Source: Deltaproteobacteria bacterium (GTDB taxonomy: Bacteria; Myxococcota_A; Polyangia; Polyangiales; Ga0077539). From it: a DNA stretch of 64,000 bases. How positions within the stretch are numbered: position 1 is the stretch's first letter; every line of letters begins with the position of its first letter. Of this stretch, positions 59,416 to 64,000 are shown one piece after another. The stretch is from assembly GCA_016218725.1 (NCBI GenBank), contig JACRDB010000066.1, forward strand, positions 62,001-126,000. Reading direction: 5' to 3'. The notes under the pieces are model-generated. The model was not told the DNA's origin. It did no database searches and saw only the letters and a program-made list of their open reading frames with translations. The translations under genes were made by a program, and so were the position numbers.

Positions 59416-61242
59416 TCACTCCTCCTGGTGGGCCTCGCGCTCGGCCTGGCGCTCGGCGGCGAGCTTCGCGGTGATGCCCTCGACCACGTCCCGGGCGCTC
59501 AGGGGGAAGCCCCCGTAGACCCGCACGCTCTTGAGCCTGCGCTTCTCCACGCTCGTCTCCGCCAGGAGCAGCGTCCGGAGCTGGCCGTCGCGGTTCTGCT
59601 CCACCACGAAGTTCACGTCGTGCGAAGAGAGGAACCCCTCGACGCGCTCGTCGAAGGGGAAGGCCCGCACCCGGAGGTAGTCCGCCAGGAAGCCCCGCTG
59701 CTTGAGGAGCCCGAGGGCCTCCCGCACGGCGCCGTCGCAGCCCCCGAGGGAGACGATCCCGAAGCGCGCACCGGGCGTCCGGTGGATCACCGGCGCGGGC
59801 ACCGCGCGGGCGGCCCTGCGGTGCTTGCGCGCCAGGCGGTCGACCACCTCTTGATACTCCGACGGCAGCTCCGTGTACCCGCCGTACTTGTTGTGCCCGC
59901 TCCCGCGGGCAAAATACGCCCCCTTGGAGGACACCCCGGGGAGCGAGCGCGCCGCCACGGCGTCCTCGTTCTCGGGCCAGTAGCGGTAGTACTTCTTGAG
60001 CGCGTCCAGCTCCGCGGCGGAGAGCACCTTGCCGCGGTCGGGCTGGTAGCTATCGTCCCATTTCAGGCGCTTGACGGCCCAGTCGTTCATCCCGATGTCC
60101 AGGTCCGACAGCACGAACACCGGCGTCTGGAAGCGCTCCGCGAGGTCAAAGGCCTTCACCGCGAAGTAGAAGCACTCCTCCGGGTCGCACGGGAAGAGCA
60201 GCACGTGCTTGGTGTCCCCGTGGGAGGCGTACGCGCACGCCAAAAGGTCCCCCTGCTGCGTGCGCGTGGGCATGCCCGTCGAGGGGCCCGTGCGCTGCAC
60301 GTCGAAGACCACCGCGGGGACCTCGGCGTAGTACCCCAGGCCCAGGAGCTCGCCCATGAGCGAGACGCCCGGCCCCGCGGTGGACGTGAAGGTGCGAGCA
60401 CCCGCCCAGGCCGCGCCCAGCACCATCCCGATGGCCGCCAGCTCGTCCTCGGCCTGGAGGATCGCGTAGCGGTTCTTGCCCGTCACCGGGTCCCGGCGGA
60501 ACCTCTGGCAGAGGCTCTTGAAGGCGTCCATCACGCTGGTGGCCGGGGTGATGGGGTACCACGCCGCCACCGTGGCCCCGGCGTACAGGCACCCGAGCGC
60601 CGTGGCCGTGTTGCCGTCGATGAGAATCTTGTCCGCCGTGGCGTCCATGGCCTTCAGGCCGAACGGCAGCTCGCAGTCCAGGTGCTCCCGGGCGTAGCGG
60701 TACCCGAGCTCGATGGCCTTGCGGTTCGAGTCCTTGAGCCTGGGCTTGCGCTCGAACTTCTCCTCCAGCATCTGGTGGACCGTGGCCATATCGATGTCCA
60801 GGAGCGCCGCCAGGGTGCCCACGTACACGATGTTCTTCATCAAGATGCGCTCGCGGCTCTCGGCGAAGTGCTCCGTGCACAGCCGCGCGAAGGGCACCCC
60901 GAGGAGCGTCACGTCCGCGCGCTTGAGCTGCGCGTCCAGGGGCCAGGTGGAGTCGTAGAGCACGTACCCGCCGGGGACCACCTCGGCGATGTCCCGGCCG
61001 TAGGTCTCCGCGTTCATGGCCACCATGAGGTCGAAGTCCGGCGTGCGCGCGGTGTGGCCCTCGCCGTTGACGCGGACCTCGTACCACGTCGGGAGCCCCT
61101 GGATGTTGCTCGGGAAGAGGTTCTTCCCGCTCACGGGGATGCCCATGCGGAAGATGGCCTGCATCAGGAGCCCGTTGGCGCTGGCGCTCCCGGTGCCGTT
61201 GACGTTGGCCAGCTTGAACGCAAAATTGTTGATCCCGCTCAT
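59416..61242 (-). CDS. korA: 2-oxoacid:ferredoxin oxidoreductase, fused gamma-alpha subunit
   Basis: From ATG 61242 the 608-residue protein has an N-terminal gamma domain (SGINNFAFKLANVNGTGSASANGLL, GEGHTARTPDFDLMVAMN) followed by the alpha domain (YPITPATSVMDAF, AEDELAAIGMVLGAAWAGARTFTSTAGPGVSLM, ARGSGHNKYGG). Gamma-alpha fusion is normal for KorA. It binds CoA and TPP with KorB. The stop of the flavoprotein gene overlaps its ATG (ATGA, 61239-61242), so the electron partner is made in step. The longer upstream frame is ignored as it overlaps that gene. Confidence 0.9.
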   Translation of the reverse strand: MSGINNFAFKLANVNGTGSASANGLLMQAIFRMGIPVSGKNLFPSNIQGLPTWYEVRVNGEGHTARTPDFDLMVAMNAETYGRDIAEVVPGGYVLYDSTWPLDAQLKRADVTLLGVPFARLCTEHFAESRERILMKNIVYVGTLAALLDIDMATVHQMLEEKFERKPRLKDSNRKAIELGYRYAREHLDCELPFGLKAMDATADKILIDGNTATALGCLYAGATVAAWYPITPATSVMDAFKSLCQRFRRDPVTGKNRYAILQAEDELAAIGMVLGAAWAGARTFTSTAGPGVSLMGELLGLGYYAEVPAVVFDVQRTGPSTGMPTRTQQGDLLACAYASHGDTKHVLLFPCDPEECFYFAVKAFDLAERFQTPVFVLSDLDIGMNDWAVKRLKWDDSYQPDRGKVLSAAELDALKKYYRYWPENEDAVAARSLPGVSSKGAYFARGSGHNKYGGYTELPSEYQEVVDRLARKHRRAARAVPAPVIHRTPGARFGIVSLGGCDGAVREALGLLKQRGFLADYLRVRAFPFDERVEGFLSSHDVNFVVEQNRDGQLRTLLLAETSVEKRRLKSVRVYGGFPLSARDVVEGITAKLAAERQAEREAHQEE

Positions 61243-63032
61243 GGCTTCTGGCACCCCGTGACCGCGCCCGCGTAGGGCAGGAGCAGGTCGAACTTCTCCA
61301 TCTCCCACGCCGCCGTGGGGCACCGCTCCGCGCAGAGCCCGCAGTGGACGCACAGGTCCTCGTCCTTCACCATCACCCTGCTGGTCTGCGGCAGCGCCTC
61401 GGAGACGTAGAGCGCCTGGCTCGTGTTCCGCGCTGGCACCGTGAGGCGCTCACGCAGGGCCGCCTCGCTCTCCTCGGCGGGGGTGATGGTGAGGCACCCC
61501 AGGGGGCAGATGTCCACGCAGGCGTCGCACTCGATGCAGAGCTTGTCCCGGAACGCCGTCTGGACGTCGCAGTTCAGGCACCGCTCGACCTCGCGGGTGA
61601 ACTGCTCCGGGGTGAAGCCCAGCTCCACCTCGATGTCCAGGCGCTTGAAGCGCTCGCGCAGGTCCACGTGGGTCATCTTGGAGCGCTTCGACGGGTTGTA
61701 GTCGTTCGAGTAGCTCCACTGGTGGATGCCCATCTTCTGCGAGACGGTCTTCATGCCCTGGGCGGGGCGCTCGGTGACCGGGATCCCCTGGCAGTGGTTG
61801 TGGATGCTGATGGCCGCCTCGTGCCCGTGGGCCACGGCCCAGATGATGTTCAAGGGCCCGAAGGCCGCGTCCCCGCCGAAGAACACCCCCGGGTGGGTGC
61901 ACTGGAAGGTGACCTTGTCCACCACGGGCATGTCCCACTTGTCGAAGGCCATGAGCTCCCGCTCGATCCACGGGAAGGCGTTCTCCTGCCCGATGGCCAG
62001 GATCACGTCGTCGCAGGGCAGCACCACGGTGCCCACGGTGGTGGAGGTGAGGCGCCCTCTGGCGTCCTCCTTCCACTCCACCTTCTCGAACTCCATCCCC
62101 CTGAGCCTGCCGTTCTCCACCACGAAGCTCTTGGGGGCGTGGTTCACCACGATCTCGACCTGCTCCTCCTCGGCGTCCTCCAGCTCCCACTCGGAGGCCT
62201 TGAAGTACTTCCGGGTCTTGCGGGCCATGACCTTGATGTCCCGCCCCCCGAGCCGCCGCGACGTGCGGCAGCAGTCCATGGCGGTGTTCCCTACGCCGAT
62301 GATCAGCACCCGCTCGCCGATGGAGGTCACGTGCCCGAAGGCCACGGACTCCAGCCAGTCGATCCCCGTGTGGATGTTGGCCGCCCCCTCGCGCCGCCCC
62401 GGGAGCTCCAGCTCCTTGCCCCGGGGCGCCCCGCTGCCCACGAACACCGCGTCGAAGCCCCCGTCCTTGAGGAGCCCCGCGAGGCTCGTCACGGGGCTGC
62501 CGTAGCGCATCTCCGCCCCGAGGTTCACGATCATCTCGATCTCTTCATCCAGCACCTTCGGCGGGAGCCGGAAGGCAGGGATGTTCGTGCGCATCAGCCC
62601 GCCGGGCCTCGGGAGCTTCTCGAAGATGGTGACGTCGTACCCGAGGGGCAGGAGGTCATTGGCCACGGTGAGCGAGGCGGGGCCGGCCCCGATGCATGCC
62701 ACGCGCTTGCCGAGCTTGACCTTGGCGGGCCACGGGAGCCCGTGGGAGATGTCCTCCCGGAGGTCCGAGGCGACGCGCTTGAGCCGGCAGATGGCCACCG
62801 GCTGGCCGTCCACGCGGGTGCGACGGCAGGCCGGCTCGCAGGGCCGGTCGCAGGTGCGCCCGAGGATGCCCGGGAACACGTTGCTCTGGCGGTTCAGGAG
62901 GTAGGCGTCGCCGTACTGGCCCTGGGCGATCAGCCGGATGTACTCCGGCACGTTGGTGTGCGCCGGGCAGGCCCACTGGCAGTCCACCACCTTGTGGTAG
63001 TATTCCGGCGTCGAGACATCCGTCGGTTTCAT
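61239..63032 (-). CDS. GltD-like FAD/NAD(P) oxidoreductase with ferredoxin domains
   Basis: The 597-residue protein starts with an iron-sulfur region of glutamate-synthase small-subunit type (DCQWACPAHTNVPEYI, GRTCDRPCEPACRR), then an FAD Rossmann motif (RVACIGAGPASLTVANDLLPLGYD) and an NAD(P) motif (RVLIIGVGNTAMDCCRTSRRLGG), and ends with two ferredoxin modules (CDVQTAFRDKLCIECDACVDICPLGCL and CVHCGLCAERCPTAAW). It probably moves electrons between NADPH and ferredoxin, which fits its place between pntB and korAB. The FAD-dependent partner reduces or oxidises Kor-linked ferredoxin. It is cotranslated with korA via a four-base overlap. Confidence 0.85.
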   Translation of the reverse strand: MKPTDVSTPEYYHKVVDCQWACPAHTNVPEYIRLIAQGQYGDAYLLNRQSNVFPGILGRTCDRPCEPACRRTRVDGQPVAICRLKRVASDLREDISHGLPWPAKVKLGKRVACIGAGPASLTVANDLLPLGYDVTIFEKLPRPGGLMRTNIPAFRLPPKVLDEEIEMIVNLGAEMRYGSPVTSLAGLLKDGGFDAVFVGSGAPRGKELELPGRREGAANIHTGIDWLESVAFGHVTSIGERVLIIGVGNTAMDCCRTSRRLGGRDIKVMARKTRKYFKASEWELEDAEEEQVEIVVNHAPKSFVVENGRLRGMEFEKVEWKEDARGRLTSTTVGTVVLPCDDVILAIGQENAFPWIERELMAFDKWDMPVVDKVTFQCTHPGVFFGGDAAFGPLNIIWAVAHGHEAAISIHNHCQGIPVTERPAQGMKTVSQKMGIHQWSYSNDYNPSKRSKMTHVDLRERFKRLDIEVELGFTPEQFTREVERCLNCDVQTAFRDKLCIECDACVDICPLGCLTITPAEESEAALRERLTVPARNTSQALYVSEALPQTSRVMVKDEDLCVHCGLCAERCPTAAWEMEKFDLLLPYAGAVTGCQKP

Positions 63033-63072
63033 GCGCGTCTCCCGCGTCGGCAGCGTCGCCCGCGAGGGGCGG

Positions 63073-64000
63073 TCAGTGCGAGCCCTTCATCGCGGCCTGG
63101 AGGCTCAGCAGCGTCTTCTTCGCGTCGCCCAGCACCATCATGGTGTTGGGCAGGAAGAAGAGCTCGTTCTCCACCCCGGAGAAGCCCGCGTTCATGCTGC
63201 GCTTGAGGACGATCACGCTGCGGGACAGCTCCACGTTGAACACCGGCATCCCGTAGATGGGGCTCCGGGTGTCCTTCTTGGCGGCGGGGTTCACCACGTC
63301 GTTGGCGCCCACGATGATCACCGCGTCCGTGCGGGCGAAATCGTCGTTGATCATGTCCAGGTCGAAGAGCTCGTCGTAGGGGACGTTGGCCTCGGCCAGG
63401 AGGACGTTCATGTGCCCGGGCATGCGCCCGGCCACCGGGTGGATGGCGTATTTCACCTCCACGCCGCGCTTCTGGAGCACCGCCGCCAGGTCCCTCACGG
63501 CGTGCTGGGCCTGGCTCACGGCCATGCCGTAGCCCGGCACCACGATCACGCTCTGGGACGCCTGGAGCACCGCCGCGGCGTCCTCCACGGTCGCCTCGTT
63601 GTAGCTCTTGCCGGGGTCCTTGGCGGCCGCCGCGCCCCCCGAGTCCCCGGTGCCGAAGGCCCCGAAGAGCACGTTGGTGAACGAGCGGTTCATGGCCTTG
63701 CTCATCAGGAGCGACAGGAGCAGCCCCGAGGAGCCGTCGAGCGCGCCGGTGATGATCAGCACGTTGTGCCCGAGGGCGAAGCCCGTGGCGCTGGCGGCCA
63801 AGCCCGCGTAGGAGTTCATGAGCGAGATCACCACGGGCATGTCCGCGCCGCCGATGGGGAGCACGCCCGTCACGCCGATGAGGAGCCCGACCACCGGGAG
63901 GGCGTAGAAGAGCGCATGCACCTGCCCCGGGAAGGCCACGTTGTACGCGATGAGCCCGGCGCACCCGGCGAAGAGCCCGATGTTCATCACGTTCAGCCCG
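63073..64000 (-). CDS. pntB: NAD(P) transhydrogenase beta subunit, 5' end outside window
   Basis: The 309 visible residues are the C-terminal two-thirds of PntB; the frame is open to the window edge and full PntB is about 460 residues, so the missing part is the N-terminal membrane helices. Present are the remaining membrane helices (AGCAGLIAYNVAFPGQ, LPVVGLLIGVTGVLPIGGADMPVVISLMNSYAG) and the NADP-binding domain III (VPGYGMAVSQAQHAV, HPVAGRMPGHMNVLLAEANVPYDELFDLD, VIIVGANDVVNPAA, GFSGVENELFFL). PntAB couples proton flow to NADH + NADP+ transfer. pntA should lie further left in gene order, beyond the window edge. Expression with the Kor module would supply NADPH balance. Confidence 0.9.
   Translation of the reverse strand, partial: GLNVMNIGLFAGCAGLIAYNVAFPGQVHALFYALPVVGLLIGVTGVLPIGGADMPVVISLMNSYAGLAASATGFALGHNVLIITGALDGSSGLLLSLLMSKAMNRSFTNVLFGAFGTGDSGGAAAAKDPGKSYNEATVEDAAAVLQASQSVIVVPGYGMAVSQAQHAVRDLAAVLQKRGVEVKYAIHPVAGRMPGHMNVLLAEANVPYDELFDLDMINDDFARTDAVIIVGANDVVNPAAKKDTRSPIYGMPVFNVELSRSVIVLKRSMNAGFSGVENELFFLPNTMMVLGDAKKTLLSLQAAMKGSH

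Noticed and set aside
58360..61275. Long plus-strand open frame (971 residues)
   Set aside because: It mirrors korA and korB; those have clear motifs, the shadow has none.

Overview
The window is a very GC-rich, densely coded stretch of bacterial chromosome with about 49 protein genes and no RNA gene, insertion sequence, phage gene or CRISPR array that I can see. Gene content points to a myxobacterium (phylum Myxococcota, probably the Polyangia side). It has Ser/Thr protein kinases with PEGA and multi-pass membrane tails, AgmX/PglI-type C-terminal domains, MopE-like cysteine motifs, thrombospondin-3-like calcium repeats, and eight lipoproteins, many with long Asp/Ala/Gly-rich linkers. The species cannot be fixed from the sequence alone.

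Layout. 1-8.5 kb: the end of a 2OG-Fe(II) oxygenase, a membrane Ser/Thr kinase, three tandem GT-C glycosyltransferase paralogues with overlapping ends, and an ECF sigma factor followed by a membrane protein that looks like its partner and ends in an AgmX domain. 8.6-15.1 kb: nadA with a nucleotidyltransferase-like gene, a PEGA-domain kinase preceded by a TPR/PEGA/barrel protein, and a membrane protein coupled to a Cys-rich lipoprotein. 15.1-24 kb: a glycosyltransferase/asparagine synthase pair, a methyltransferase, an RluA-family enzyme overlapping a rifampin-phosphotransferase-like PEP-utilising protein, and purF. 24-28 kb: a tight four-gene operon (OmpA-like protein, YciO/Sua5 family, DxDxDG-repeat protein, TPR protein). 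28-31 kb: DUF72, an HpnB-like glycosyltransferase, and rluD with a small upstream gene. 31-41.6 kb: secreted or lipidated proteins of unknown role, an NtrC-type regulator with its 9-TM-like histidine kinase and an acyltransferase-like protein, a YbjN-like protein, an exported protein with a kinase-like catalytic layout, and an Ada-like O6-methylguanine methyltransferase.

41.5-56.2 kb is envelope-rich: a transglutaminase, RseP-type site-2 protease, a predicted pseudokinase, two sister MopE/YfaP lipoproteins, a HEAT-repeat membrane protein, a TonB-like repeat protein, an L,D-transpeptidase lipoprotein and a poly-proline Cys-rich lipoprotein. 56.2-64 kb is a leftward run that couples NADPH and ferredoxin metabolism: partial pntB, a GltD-like flavoprotein with ferredoxin domains, 2-oxoacid:ferredoxin oxidoreductase alpha and beta, then a metallophosphatase lipoprotein and a small unknown gene.

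Genome organisation is striking. All twelve convergent gene junctions are 33 bases or less apart and six overlap, three of them by exactly four bases so that the two stop codons interlock. No simple intrinsic terminators are visible. The best candidates for new biology are the exported kinase-like protein (39.4-40.6 kb), the sigma/AgmX pair (6.2-8.5 kb), the PEGA pair (10.5-13.1 kb), the pseudokinase, and the 44-53 kb block of anchored envelope proteins.
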